From positions 85,040,501-85,104,500 of the forward strand of contig NC_091245.1 in NCBI RefSeq assembly GCF_042477335.2: a DNA stretch of 64,000 bases, written 5' to 3'. Under the pieces are notes generated by a model. The model was not told the origin of the DNA, did not search any database, and worked only from the letters and a program-made list of their open reading frames with translations. Position 1 is the first letter of the stretch. Every line of letters starts with the position of its first letter. The position numbers were made by a program, and so were the translations under genes. Of the stretch, positions 38,337-50,727 are shown in pieces. Source of the stretch: Ovis canadensis. Taxonomy: Eukaryota > Chordata > Mammalia > Artiodactyla > Bovidae.

Positions 38337-38496
38337 AGGAAAGTGAAAGTGTTAGCTACTCACTCGAGTCCCACTCTATGGGATCCCATGGACTGTAGCC
38401 TGCCAGACTCCTCTGTCCATGGAACCCAAGGATCAAACCCAGGTCTCCCAAATGGCAGGCAGATACTTAACTGTCTGAGTCACCAGGGAAGCCCCA
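38337..38496 (-). repeat. Bov-tA SINE with internal deletion
   Basis: Reverse copy about 50 bases shorter than usual: the segment between 'tccatgga' and 'acccaaggatcaaaccc' lacks the 'gaatactggagtgggttgcc' part. 38500-39080 has nothing recognised. Confidence 0.9.
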
Positions 38497-39094
38497 AAGC
38501 ACATGTTAACAGAATGTGCCTCAGGGACTGCTTTGTTGAAAGAAGAGACACCTAAGGATTTGCCTTTAAGGAAGATCTTGCCAATAAAAGAAATTGTGTA
38601 GAAGGGTCTTATTCTCTGTTCTGTCATGGTATAACCAATGAGTTGAGTGGTGATTTTTTGTTTTAAAGCCATTATGATTTCCTTTAGAGCTTTCCCCTCC
38701 ATTCTCACCTTTATCTCAGTTGCAAGTGACTGATTTCTAAAATGTTAAAAATCAAATTATGATGCATAGCAGACAAATTCTATATATAATTTGTATACCT
38801 TTTCTTCCAATAGTGGTGATGAAGAGGTGGGAAGTTTGCCACCCAGTGTTAACACTTTGAGAATGATAGAGAAATAAAAACTACTTCCTTTAAGCAATGT
38901 ATATTTTATGATTAAAAAATAAAACAGAAAATAACAACAAAGCATATTTCCTTCCAACTTATTATCACCTTCTCGAAGAACTTCTTCTATAAATCTCCAG
39001 GAAAAGAGTAGGTATCCCTGTCTTACAGACTTTCATGTTATAATGTATGGGCTCAAGTGTATACTCTGTATATTTATCACACACAGCATAGTAT

Positions 39095-39230
39095 GCTGCT
39101 GCTGCAGCTGCTAAGTCGCTTCAGTCGTGTCCGATTCTTCGCGACCCCATGGACTGCAGCTTACCAGGCTCCTCCGTCCATGGGATTTTCCAGGCAAGAG
39201 TGCTGGAGCGGGGTGCTATCACCTTCTCTG
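39095..39230 (-). repeat. Bov-A monomer SINE with 12-bp TSD
   Basis: Single reverse monomer with a GCTGCT tail at left and 'gggtgctatcaccttctctg' at right. Perfect TSD ACAGCATAGTAT at 39083-39094 and 39231-39242. Confidence 0.95.
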
Positions 39231-39460
39231 ACAGCATAGTATAATTGCCTATAATTATGTGTCTTCCCTAACCTGAGTAACTGAAGTTTAATGACTTGTT
39301 TTGTTTATAATCTGACACCCAGAGTAATTACTGTACCTTCCAGAATGTATGGCAAAAAAATTGAAGTTAGTAATGTTTAATATATACATTCATGGGTTAA
39401 TGAACAGTTTTTTATATCTTTTAGTTTTTTTTCTCTTAAACATAAACTCAAGATTTTGGA

Positions 39461-39486
39461 GCAACTGAACTGACTGAACTGAACTG
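39461..39486 (+). mobile_element. BovB micro-insertion: 26-bp tail with 11-bp TSD
   Basis: Only the BovB terminal repeat (ACTGAACTGA-type) is present, flanked by AAGATTTTGGA at 39450-39460 and 39487-39497. An extreme 5' truncation. Confidence 0.85.
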
Positions 39487-39793
39487 AAGATTTTGGAAAG
39501 ATTAAGCAACTAACAACAACAACAAAAAGATAATGAATGAAGCTTAATTTTTGAGACCAAACCAGTGTTCACTGCTCTTCAGATGTAATGATGAGATGCC
39601 TAATGGACACTCACTATTTGGTGTTTGTTCCAAGGTGGGAGGGAGGGCAGGATTCCATGTGTAAGCTAACTCTGGGAGAAAATTCAAAGACAAATGAGTA
39701 GAAATGGTAATCTCGTCAATATTTATTTCATAGTCAGTACTTCTACTAAACAGATACTTGGTTGAGTTGCGTTAGACTCTACTGAAGCACTGT

Positions 39794-40043
39794 TCTTCCC
39801 TGGTGGCTCAGCCAGTAAAGAATCCTCCTGCAGTGCAGAAGATTGCCTGCAATGCAGGAGACCCTGGTTCGATTCCTGGGTGGGGAAGATCCCCTGGAGA
39901 AGGACATGGCAATCCACTCCAGTTTTCTTGCCTGGGAAATCCCATGGACAGAGGAACTTGGAGGGCTACAGTCCATGAGGCTGCAGAGAGTCAGATAAGA
40001 CTTAGCGACTAAACCACCACACCACCACTACACCACCACCACC
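39794..40043 (+). repeat. Bov-tA SINE with duplicated head segment and (ACC)n tail
   Basis: Sense copy whose head holds an extra repeat ('cctgcagtgcagaagattg' then 'cctgcaatgcagg'). After the body ends at about 40008, an ACC-rich simple repeat runs to about 40043. The following 40044-41639 has no recognised feature. Confidence 0.9.
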
Positions 40044-41639
40044 GAAGAATTATGTCTACTGCTTAAATCTCAAGGAACCAGTAATATTTGACTATATCTC
40101 ATTTGGGAACCAGTTATACCTATCTTTATTGTCTGAATACATTTCATTCAGCGATTGTTTATACTTATTTGTATTTAAACATGATTAGATATGATCAATA
40201 GAAAGTTCAACCATGTATATTCTCACCAACATATAGTTGAAATGATACATTCAGAGATTAAAATGCAAAACGAATAACTAAACAAAACATAACACTAAAT
40301 TTCACACAGCTGAACTGGTTTAGTTGCCCTGGCATTTGCTTGAATAGGTGTTTTAAAAAAAGGCATAATTTTCTGTGCCCCTTGGTTTCTGCCAAATCAT
40401 AGCAGCCAATAGTCACAGTAAATCAATGCATATTCTTTCCCTAAGTCCCTTAGGTGCTGTTGAATTGTAATAAATGCAACTCTCCACTTCAGTGAGCTGG
40501 GCTGTGGTCCAAGAGAAAAGAAAATCTTGAATTTAGAATCTTGGCTTATCCACTGCTTAGCAAGACGTTCCAAATTTTAATGAAGATTCAACTAACCAAT
40601 ACATGTAAATAATGAAACCGAACTTGTTTTCATTGGACAAGATACACCATACTAAATTTGGAAAAGAATTCTTTTTTGTCTTGTTAGAGCTCAGGCTGTT
40701 GTGCATGACTTGGACATGCCGTTTATCATTTATCACAATACTATGTGTCTTTGAATAGGTATTTCCTGTTGCTGCTATGCTGATTTTTAAATTTTTAAAT
40801 TCCAGGTTCAGTAATATTTGTGGAATAACTATGAACTTAGGAAATATAATATACTCTCTGGTATAGTTGTATCCCCATCAGATAGCAGAATCTATAGATC
40901 ACTTGGGAACATGGACAGGGCATTCCATAAATAGGCACAAGGGTTCTTTTTGTTGCTATTATTGTTCTAAGAGTTTCATTTTTTTTTTTAATACACTAAC
41001 AATTTTTATCAGAGATTTTTATAGAAATTGATTTTTAGTTTTCATTCATTTGAAATAATACTTTTGGACTTAAGAAACATTTTATGAGACTTAGGGTTTA
41101 ATAATTATCTTAAAATTATAGTTCACATTCATAGAGATAATTAAACAGTAAATGCTTCATCATAAAACTCCCTATAATTTTTCCTATAAAAAAGGACTTT
41201 ATCTCTTTGTGTTGAACGAGTAAGACAACTGATACAAAATTTAATTAAATTTTAAAACATGCTAGATATATAGGGGTGGGAATGGTTGCAAGGGAAGGTA
41301 AGAACTGGATGTCAGTCCATGAAACTAGACTCTTTCTTTTCCAGTTTCATAACACTATGCACTGAGATTTATTTTAGCAGGTAAAAAGAAAAAAGAATGG
41401 AGCCCATTTTTCAGTGATCGTCTCTGAGTTTTAGCAGCTATCATGGACAGAGTTAAAATATTCTAAAGAGCAAGAATTGGGAGTTACTTTTTTTCTTCCC
41501 CTAGAATCTCTCATTTACTCATTTTTTGGATATTGATTGGGTGTCTGGCACTCTTTTCAGCACTGACAAGGCTCTGGTGGGCTGCTTTCCGGCAATGGCA
41601 GCAGCACTGTCCCACTGCACAGGTGCACCTCCAAAGTGA

Positions 41640-42110
41640 CCTGACCATTGCTCTGTCAGCAGGCAGAGTCTAAGTCTTCTCTTCAGTTGGGCTGGTCTTA
41701 GAACTCATAGCCAACAGAAGGCAGTTGAAATGAAACTGCATGGGTTTGAGGCCAGTTCGCCTCATATGTCTTCAGCCTAGTTCCCTTGAAACTCTTGCTC
41801 TCAGGGAAGCCAGCCAATGTGTAAGAGGTCTGACTGCCACGAGGAACCTGGTGGTGACACTGTGTACAAGCTCTCACTCAGTGGAGCTCAGTCTCCTGCC
41901 ATTCTCACCAAACAGCAGATGGTAAATGAAGCTGTTTCGAATTCTCCAGACCAGCTGTTCTTAGTCAATGCTACAAGGAGTAGAAAACCATCCAGACATA
42001 TCCTGCTTAGATTTCTGACCTACACAATTATCACATAGTAAAATGGTTGTCGGTGTAAGCCACTAGATTTAGGGACTGCTATGCACCAATATGTTATATA
42101 ACTAAAATAA
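41640..42110 (+). repeat. MLT1-like MaLR LTR
   Basis: Ancient LTR pattern in order: 'catagccaacagaaggcagttgaaatg', 'cccttgaaactcttgctctc', 'gaagccagccaatgtgtaag', 'gtctgactgccacgaggaacc', 'aaaatggttgtcggtgtaagccac', 'gactgctatgcaccaatatg'. Solo and degenerate. Confidence 0.6.
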
Positions 42111-42111
42111 T

Positions 42112-42290
42112 AATAATGGCTAGCATCTACTGAGTTCTTCTTGGGCCTTCGGTACTTCTTTAATCCACAGGTAAGTACTAACATTATCTCCATTATCTCC
42201 ACAGAATCCAAAATGAACCAGCTGAAGATCAGAGATCTTGGAAGAGATGAATCTGCAATTAAAACGCAAGGCCTTCATTCTGAGCTGCAT
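42112..42290 (-). repeat. MIR SINE (reverse), diverged
   Basis: 'ataatggctagcatctactgagttcttc', 'gtaagtactaacattatctcc', 'accagctgaagatcagagatcttgg' follows reverse MIR order. Confidence 0.5.
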
Positions 42291-42302
42291 TCCCTGCCCT
42301 CA

Positions 42303-42856
42303 GTTCAGTTCAGTGCAGTCGCTCTTTCACGTCCGACTCTGCGAGCCCATGAATCGCAGCACGCCAGGCCTCCCTGTCCATCACCAGCTCCCAGAGCCCA
42401 CCCAAACCCATGTCCATTGAGTCAATGATGCCATCAAACCATCTCATCCTCTGTCGTCCCCTTCTCCTCCTGCCCTAGATCTTTCCCAGCATCAGGGTCT
42501 TTTCAAATGAGTCGCCTCTTCACATCAGGTGGCCAAAGTATTGGAGTTTCAGCTTCAACATCAGTCCTACCAGTGAACACCCAGAACTGATCTCCTGTAG
42601 GATGGACTGGTTGGATCTCCTTGCAGTCCAAGGGACTCTCAACAGTCTTCTCCAACACCACAGTTCAAAAGCATCAATTCTTTGGTGCTCAGCTTTCTTT
42701 ATAGTCCAACTCTCACATCCATACATGACCACTGGAAAAATCATAGCCTTGGCTAGATGGAATTTTGTTGACAAAGTAATGTCTCTGCTTTTCAATATGC
42801 TATCTAGGTTGGTCATAACTTTCCTTCCAAGGAGTAAGTGTCTTTTAATTTCATAG
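42303..42856 (-). mobile_element. BovB LINE 3' fragment (reverse) with 10-bp TSD
   Basis: Reverse 3' ~554 bases. TSD CCTGCCCTCA at 42293-42302 and CCTGCCTTCA at 42857-42866 (1 mismatch). The reverse ORF at 42520-42876 is a fragment of its C-terminal coding region. Confidence 0.94.
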
Positions 42857-42866
42857 CCTGCCTTCA

Positions 42867-43319
42867 AGGAGCTCATAATTCAGTGGAGAAATAGACTCAT
42901 GAAAAATTACAGTAAAATATGACAAGTATCATAATATGGGCTTTATGAGATGCCATGAGAAATTAAAAGAGAGAGAATATAATTTTTTTCAGAGTGAGGA
43001 AGAGATGAGGGAGAAGGGAAAAGATTCACAGACTTTGAAGAGGAAGCAGAATTTGATCATGTACAGATCTGGTGCTTATGAGAGAAGAGCCTTGGCTTTC
43101 TTCTTCTCTCCCTCTCTCTTTCTCTCTCTCTGTGGCAGATAAATACAGCTGAAACAAAAAAGAGTAAAGAGATATAATAAAAAAATTTGAGGAGGCAAGT
43201 CGAGAGTTAACATAGGCTATTTCATTTCTTGCTAAAGCTTTTGTATTTTTTTCCTATATATGATAAAGAATCATTGGAGAAATTTTTTATGAGGGAAGTA
43301 GCAAAAGTAAACTTGCATT
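42867..43319. other. Interval with CT-rich tract, possible L2 piece
   Basis: 'ttcaaggagctcataattcagtgg' looks like a reverse L2 piece. A (CT)n-like tract lies at about 43097-43133. No gene. Confidence 0.45.
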
Positions 43320-43332
43320 TTACAGTATAATT

Positions 43333-44716
43333 CTCTTTTTAAGTTTAAATTTTTTTATTGAAGGATAATTGCTTTATAGAATTTTGTTGCTGTCAAACCT
43401 CAACATGAATCAGCCATAGGTATACATATATCCTCTCCTTTTTGAACCTCCCACTTCCCTCCCCATCCCACCCCACTAGGTTGACACAGAGCCCCTGTTT
43501 GAGTTTCCTGGGCCCTACAGAAATTTCCCACTGGCTATCTATTTTATATATGGTAGTGTAAGTATCCGTGTTACTCTTTCCATGAGTCTCACCCTCTCCT
43601 CCCCTCTGCCCATGTCCATAAGTCAGTTCTCTATGTCTGTTTCTCCATTGCTGCCCTGTTAATAAATTCTTCAGTACCATTTTTCGAGATTCCATATATG
43701 TGTGTTAGAATATGATATTTATCTTTCTCTTTCTGACTCACTTCACTCTATACACTAGGTTCTAGGTTCATCCACCTCATCAGAACTGACTCAAATGCAT
43801 TTCTTCTTATGGCTGATAATATTCTATTGTGTTATTCGTACCACAACTTCCTGATCCATTCATCTGCCGATGGACATCTAGGTGGTTTCCATGTTCTAGC
43901 TATTGTAAATAGAGACACAGTCAACAATGGGATACATGTGTCTTTTTCAATTTTGGTTTCCTCAGGGTATATGCCTAGGAGTGGGGTTGCTGAGTCATAT
44001 GGTGGTTTTATTCCTAGTTTTTAAAGGAATCTCCATAACATTTTCCATAGTGACTGTGTCAATTTACATTCCCACCAAAAGTGCAAGAGTGTTGCCTTTT
44101 CTCTGCAGCATTTACTGTCTGTAGACTTTTCGATGATGGTCATTCTGACCACTGTGAGGTGACGTCTCATTATGGTTTTGATTTGCATTTCTCTAATAAC
44201 AAGCAATGTTGAGCATTTTTCATGTGTTTGCCATCCATCTGTGTGTCTTCTTTGGAGAACTGTCTGTTTAGGTCTTTTCCCTAATTTTTGATTGGGTTGT
44301 TTTTCTTGTATTGAGTTGTATGAGCTGCTTGTCTATTTTGGAAATTAATCCTTTGTCAGTTGTTTCTTTGCTATTATTTTCTCCCATTCTGAGGGTTGTC
44401 TTTTCACCTTGCTTGTAGTTTCCTTTGCTGGGCCAAAGTTTTTAAGTTTAATCAGGTCCCACTTGTTTACTTTTGTTTTTATTTCTGTTACTCTAGGAGA
44501 TGGATTATAGAGGATCTTGCTTTGATTTATGTCATCAAGTGTTCTGCCTATGTTTTCCTCTAAGAGTTTTATAGTTTCTGGCCTTAAATTTAGGTCTTTA
44601 ATCCATTTTGAGTTTATCTTTGTGTATGGAGTTAGGAAGTGTTCTAATTTCATTCTTTTACATGTAGCTGTCCAGTTTTCCCAGCACCATTTATTGAAAA
44701 GGCTGTCTTTTCCCCA
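43333..44716 (-). mobile_element. L1 LINE, 1.38-kb reverse 3' end with 13-bp TSD
   Basis: Reverse L1: T-rich tail at left, 3' UTR, then ORF2 C-terminal coding sequence. Reverse ORFs at 44021-44206 and 44345-44653 show L1 ORF2 C-terminal wording such as [20 protein letters not shown]. Perfect TSD TTACAGTATAATT at 43320-43332 and 44717-44729. Confidence 0.95.
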
Positions 44717-44819
44717 TTACAGTATAATTATGGTTGCAGTGTGAAAGATGAATTGTATTGAACTTAGAAATAGGTACTCAAATACATATTTTATATGAAA
44801 TAATAAATGGATTAATTTA

Positions 44820-45063
44820 TTTTTATTAATTTTTATTGGAGCTGAGTAGCTTTACAATGTTGTATTAGAAAGAGAAAACAAATATTGTATATTGTGGCAT
44901 ATATGTCAATCTAGAAAAATGGTGTAGATGATCTTATTTGCAAAGCAAATTAGAGATACAGATGTAAAGAACAAATGTATGGACACCAAGTGGGGAAAGG
45001 GGGCTAGGATGAATTGGGAGACTGGGATCAACATATGTATACTGTTGCTGCTATGTATAAACT
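44820..45063 (-). mobile_element. Twin-primed (5'-inverted) L1 fragment with 10-bp TSD
   Basis: Left ~58 bases are the extreme 3' end of L1 in reverse ('aatttttattggagctgagtagctttacaatgttgt'). The remaining bases are an upstream part of the same 3' region in forward orientation ('aatctagaaaaatggtgtagatg'). TSD GATTAATTTA at 44810-44819 and 45064-45073 shows it is one insertion. Confidence 0.82.
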
Positions 45064-45177
45064 GATTAATTTAAATTATAACTTTGTTTCCCCCTTTCTT
45101 TCTGTACTTTCTTAGGCAGTTTGCCTTATTATTTACAACAAAACAATGTAGAATATGCAAGATAAAAAACAACATTC

Positions 45178-45400
45178 ACTAATATTTATTGAACATTTAT
45201 TATGCATGTTCTCATTTAACCCTAACAATAAACTACAACAAAAGCATTATTACTATCTCCTTTTTATGGAAGAGGGAACTGAAGCAGAGCTTGTCCAGAC
45301 TATAGGCCTATTTGGTAGCAAATCTGGAATTCAAACTAAGGCAGTCCTGTTCCCACTGATACTACAAATTCTGAAGCAGAGTTCAGTGATGGCAGATCCT
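45178..45400 (-). repeat. MIR SINE (reverse)
   Basis: 'taatatttattgaacatttattatgc', 'attattactatctcctttttatggaagagg', 'aaatctggaattcaaac' is the reverse MIR layout. Confidence 0.65.
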
Positions 45401-46089
45401 GAAGCATACATTTTCACCCTAATTTAGTAATAGATGAATATGGAGTCATTGATAGTGCACAAAAATACAAAGGGAAGGGAACTTAGCCAAACAGAAGTTA
45501 AGGAAAGGCTTTCTGGGGATTATTATACATGAGTGAATTTCAGAAGATGAATTTCTTTCTCCAAGCAGTCATTCATTTGTTCATCAAATATATTAGAATG
45601 CTTATAGTGCCAGACATCCTGCCAAGAAAAGATAATTATTCTTCCTCCTTGCAAGGCAGGTTGAAACATGGAGAGTTCACAACAAATAATGACAAGTGTA
45701 AAGAATGTTATAAAAGGAGAAGCACAAGGTTCTATGTAAACTCCTCAAAAAGGGATCTTTACCTAGTCTGGGAAGGTTAAGTTCAAACCAAGGGCCGAAG
45801 GGCACATGAGTTGTTCAAGTGAAGTGGGAGAATATTACATAGGAGAAGTGGTCCAGGCAGACCTGAGACCATGATGGCAGGCAGACAGGTAGCACAAGGA
45901 CTGAAAGACATTGAACCTGACAACACGGAGAGTGATGAGCACGTAGGCGGGGCCCAGTCCATGGAGAAGTTCTTGGTATCATAGAGACCTTGATACCATT
46001 TGAAGGCATTTAAACATTTGAATTGGGACTCATGAAATTCACTGTGGCCACTGTGTGCAGACTGAATTAAAAGATGGCAAGAATAGAAG

Positions 46090-46464
46090 AATTGAGGCTT
46101 TTGAGCTGTGGTGTTGGAGAAGACTCTGGAGAGTCCCTCGGACTGCAAGGAGATCCAACCAGTCCATCCTAAAGGAAATCAGTCCTGAATATTCATTGGA
46201 AGGACTGATGTTGAAGCTAAAATGCCAATACTTTGGCCACCTGATGTGAAGAACTGACTCATTGGAAAAGACCCTGATGCTGGGAAAGATTGAAGGCAGG
46301 AGGAGAAGGGGACGACAAAGGATGAGATGGCTGGATGGCATCACCAACTCATGACATGAGTTTGAGTAAACTCCGGGAGTTGGCGATGGACAGGGAGGCC
46401 TGGTGTGCTGCAGTCTATGGGGTTGTGAAGAGTCAGACACGACTGAGAAACTGAACTGAACTGC
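46090..46464 (+). mobile_element. BovB LINE 3' fragment with 10-bp TSD
   Basis: Sense 3' ~375 bases with terminal 'ctgaactgaactg'. TSD AGAATAGAAG at 46080-46089 and 46465-46474. Confidence 0.94.
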
Positions 46465-46792
46465 AGAATAGAAGTGTTCAAAGAGCAGAGAACATGGACA
46501 TATTTATACTTTGGAAATATAATTGATAAATGTGATGACTGATTACATATCAAAATTGGAAAAAGAAAGAGCAATTTAAAGGACAGCTCATTCATTTACA
46601 GATCGTATGTATGATTGGAGAGATGTTTGTGCCAACCTGGAACATTACAGAAGATGAGAACCAGTGGTAAGGGAGAGGGGTTTGTGGATAAGAGTAGGGG
46701 GCTGGAGAGATCTGGTTCAACCTGGATCAGCTTAGTCTGAGGTTCCCGTGTACTAGCTAAGGTGAGAGCATTAGTTGGATATATGGAGACAG

Positions 46793-46907
46793 ATATCATC
46801 ACCAGCTCAATGGACATGAATCTGAGCAAACTCCAGAAGATAGTAAAGGACAGGGAAGCCTGGTGTGCTGCAGTCCACGAGGTCACAAAGAGTCAGACGG
46901 GACTTTG
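46793..46907 (+). mobile_element. BovB LINE 3' scrap
   Basis: Last ~115 bases of BovB in sense ('gatatcatcaccagctcaatggacatgaatctgagc', 'cctggtgtgctgcagtccacg'), more diverged and ending in 'agtgaacaac'. No TSD. Confidence 0.85.
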
Positions 46908-47801
46908 TGAGTGAACAACAAGAACAATGGAGTTAGGGAGGATGTCTGGAATGAAGATACAGATTTCAAAATTTCTGGCAAATAAATATGTGGTAAATGA
47001 AGCCATGAAATTGAATAGGGAGGGGAAGTAGAATGACAAGAGATGAAAAGAACATTGCCAAGCTGAATGGTATCAGAAAAAGGAGACAGGAATTTCTCTA
47101 AGAGTTAGAAACTAAACTAGATAGTATGATAGAGCGTTTTGAGGTGAAAGAAGTGGTTCATAATGTCATTTTACTGACTTGAGAAAATGTAGAGCTAAGA
47201 ATTAAAACTTTTTAAATTGGCCGTAGAGTGTGACATTCCTTTCAGGTGGAATGTTAAGGTGGAATGTTCCCACGGTCGGAAGAGAATCTCTAAGGAAATT
47301 TGGCTGTGAAGTATATGACAGTAATTAAGGTGAGATATGGCTTTAAGGAGGTATTTTATTGTTTATTGTTTGCTTTGCTTTTCTTTTTGTTTTGTTTTCC
47401 AGTGGAAGATTCCAGGTGGTATCTAGGCAAGTGTCAGAGTTCACCGAGTAGAGAAAGGTGAGCGCTTGTGTGACAAGTTCTGTCCCCTTCACCAACACCA
47501 AAAGGGAGTTGTTTCAAAGTATGAGATCAAAGAGATAAAAGAGATCACAAAGATCAAAATTTACTTAGAAAGTAAGAACATGACCAGAAAATATATTGCT
47601 GCAATAATTTTGAGAAATCTTTCCCTGAGTTACTTTTTTTTTTTCATTACTTCACATAAATCTGTGGTCATTTTGTACAACCATTAATTCTTCCTGTGAG
47701 AGCTGTGGTTCTTAATGTGGTTAATAGCTCTAATGTTTGTTTAGAGAAGATGCCAGTTCAACAGTATGTACGTTAAATGTGCCCAGTGAAAGTACATTTT
47801 C

Positions 47802-47873
47802 TTACATGCATAAGAAGAAAATGTAAAGATTTTAAAATTAAAAAAAAATAATAATAATTAAAAAAAAAAAAAA
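47802..47873 (+). mobile_element. 72-bp A-tailed retro-insert of unknown source, 14-bp TSD
   Basis: GAAAGTACATTTTC at 47788-47801 is repeated perfectly at 47874-47887. The insert begins with ~37 bases I cannot assign and ends in an A-rich tail with AAT steps. The structure is that of an L1-mediated, heavily 5'-truncated insertion. Confidence 0.85.
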
Positions 47874-47887
47874 GAAAGTACATTTTC

Positions 47888-50445
47888 AAGTCTGTATCTC
47901 CCAAATGTCTAAACTCATGTCCACATTGTAAATAAGAATTTGACTTCTAAAAATAATTATGGACTACTGCTTCCTAAAAGTACTAAGAACACAGGCTGCT
48001 AGCTCCTTATATTGAAATTCAATGCTTGATATATCCTAGAAGAGATATAAGGTTTCTCACTGGAAAATTAATAACAAAAAGTAGTCCCTAGGTAGATCAC
48101 TGTTGGCCCCTTCCTAACTGTGAAACAGGGGAAAGTATCTCTGGCCAACACCAAGAATGATAATGGCAAAACAGAGTTCAAACCCATGCATGGTTTGGAG
48201 GACATGACACATGTAGGCAGATTTTCTATCTCCTGGGCATTTCTTTCATCCGCAGTTTTTCCCTTCTTTTTCCCCTACAAAATCAGAAGGGTTCTGGTAA
48301 GGTTGGTGCAAACATCAGGCAACTTTTGTTCATTCGTTGAAAGAATGGATCATTAAATATGGCATACTTACACTGTGAAATACCATGCAACAGTCAGAAG
48401 CAATGAATTAGAAATGCATTCATAAACTGAATGGATGTGAGCATATTTCTTCCTTTTAAGAAGTGTGAGAAACCTCAAAAGAATGATAATCTACAGTACA
48501 ATATAATTTACATAAAATTCTTTTTCAAAGATTCAAAATAATATTCCATCAGACTGCTGTGCTGTTGCTGTCACTTGAGTCGTGTCCGACTCTGTGCGAC
48601 CCCATAGGCGGCAGCCCACCAGGCTCCCCCGTCCCTGGGATTCTCCAGGCAACTAGAATATACAAATGTACATACTTTAAACAAAATAGAGCGTTTTGGG
48701 TATAGGAAGGGACAAGAGAGGAAAAAGACTAGTGATTGTTGAAGAAAGGGATAAGTGATTAAAATAAAATGAGGACCAAGGATAGTGTGTCAGGAACCTA
48801 GACCTGTGATTAAAACAATTTTCTGTACCACTATCCAAGAAAGATTATAGACGGTACAGCCAAAAACAAATGTAAAAATAGTATTATAAAATGCAAGTAG
48901 GTTTATAATTCATGTGATTTGCAGAGTGAAAATGACCCCAATATAAATTTATAAGGAGGTAGGCTTTTTGTTACTGAGTGATTTCAGATGAAGAACAAAA
49001 TCAGCAGCCATTTCTCCAGGCTACTATCAATTCATCAAACTCTAGTAGTTCCAAAGGCACATAGTGAAAAGGATCATCGGGGGTACAATGTAAGACATTG
49101 AATGAAATGACCCTTTGGTGAAAGAACAGGAAATGTGGGAGAAGGGTTAAAAAAAATCTCAGTAGGCTAGTAAAAACCTCAAGAGATTGATCAGTTTTGT
49201 CAAGCTAGTTTTGAGATTGCTTTCACATATTGTAAAATATTTTTGAGAGAAAAAGACCTAAAGACATTGCCAATTAATAAATACAGAAAATCTATATACT
49301 GGAAAATCTTATTAAATTAATCTTTTATGCTTTTGTTAAATGTCAATCTTGACCCAAATGATGCCATGACTTTGAGTAGAACAAAAGAAGGTTAAAAACG
49401 CCTTTCACATGAAAGTTTTATATTCTGACAGCACAAAGGAATGAAATACTTTCTCATCTGAAATAGCAGTTGTCTGGGAGGTTCTTTTATTCTTTCATTG
49501 GCACATAGTAAATTGAGTCTTTTCAACAGTAATGCAATTGGGAACTTTAAAGATAATTAAGAAACATAAAATATGTCAGTCTTCTCAAACATAGCTAGAA
49601 TATGAGTTTTAATCTCTCTCCTTCAAGAGCATTAGTATAACTTTAAGTCTACACTCTCATAATTTTTTAAAAGTGTATCATTCCAATATGTACCAAGAAA
49701 AAATGTCTAATAACTCTGTAAGGAAAAATAAAATATTTGTGTTTTTTATAAATATTTAATAAAAAGCTATATTTACAATGTATTGCTGATCCCATATGAG
49801 CAAAAATATTTCTTAAATGGTTGATGTAATGTAGCAAAAAATACAAATGTACAGAAATGAAATTCTATAATGGAAATTAGGCTGATGACTGGCCCTGAAA
49901 TAAACGTAGGGATTCAGTTCTCTCCTGAATATCTTGGAGGTCACAGGCAACACAAAAGGACAAGTGTGTTCTATCTGTCCCTTTCTTAAAATCTCAGCTA
50001 AATTGATTTCAGTACCATATGACTAGTACCTGAACCAGAAATCCTTGTAGTATATGCAGTATACATGAGGTTCCCCCTGTCCTATCCAGTTTATACAATT
50101 TCAGAAAGAATCTTGTGATTCATAGCAGCAGCTTGAGACTACATAATGCATGCCTCAACTTCGGTTGAAAAGAGTAAATTTTCATGAAGATTTATATAGG
50201 TAATCTGCATATTGCTACATCTCAATTATAATTCACTCTCAGATTAGCTTTTCCTCATCTGCTCTGTGATCTGCCTCCACTCTCCATAATCTCCATTCTG
50301 TTATCGGAAAGGTATTACTCTGTTTCAGAGGTGTTGGTCCTCAGAAATACATTTCTTTCCCTTTAAAGGTTCTTGATACATTAAGGACATAGATTCTCAA
50401 GCAATCAGCATTTGACAATGTCCAAAGCATTATTAATCTCTTATT
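47888..50445. other. Gene-free interval with one Bov-A monomer
   Basis: About 2.5 kb. A reverse partial Bov-A monomer lies at 48557-48651 ('ttgagtcgtgtccgactctgtgcg', 'tctccaggcaac'). 48330-48840 weakly resembles an old L1 3' UTR. Otherwise nothing recognised. Confidence 0.5.
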
Positions 50446-50457
50446 ATCAGGGTTCCT

Positions 50458-50727
50458 GCTGCTGCTAAGTCACTTCAGTCGTGTCCAACTCTGTGCGACC
50501 CCATAGAGGGCAGCCCACCAGGTTCCCCCGTCCCTGGGATTCTCCAGGCAAGAACACTGGAGTGGGTTGCCATTTCCTTCTCCAATGCATGAAAGTGAAA
50601 AGTGAAAGTGAAGTCGCTCAGTTGTGCCCAACCCTCAGCGACCCCATAGACTGCAGCCTTCCAGGCTCCTCCAACCATGGGATTATCCAGGCAAGAGTAC
50701 TGGAGTGGGGTGCCATTGCCTTCTCTG
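50458..50727 (-). repeat. Bov-A2 SINE dimer with 12-bp TSD
   Basis: Full reverse dimer, GCT tail at left, linker 'gaaagtgaaaagtgaaagtg'. Perfect TSD ATCAGGGTTCCT at 50446-50457 and 50728-50739. 50740-51070 has nothing recognised. Confidence 0.96.

Larger units (their letters stand above)
45560..47400 (-). repeat. L2 LINE, long reverse copy interrupted by two BovB pieces
   Basis: Reverse L2 wording recurs in order: 'cattcatttgttcatcaaatatattagaatgc', 'ggtccaggcagacctgagacc', 'ctggagagatctggttc', 'gaggaggtattttattgtttatt'-like end. BovB pieces at 46090-46464 and 46793-46907 break it. Edges uncertain. Confidence 0.5.
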
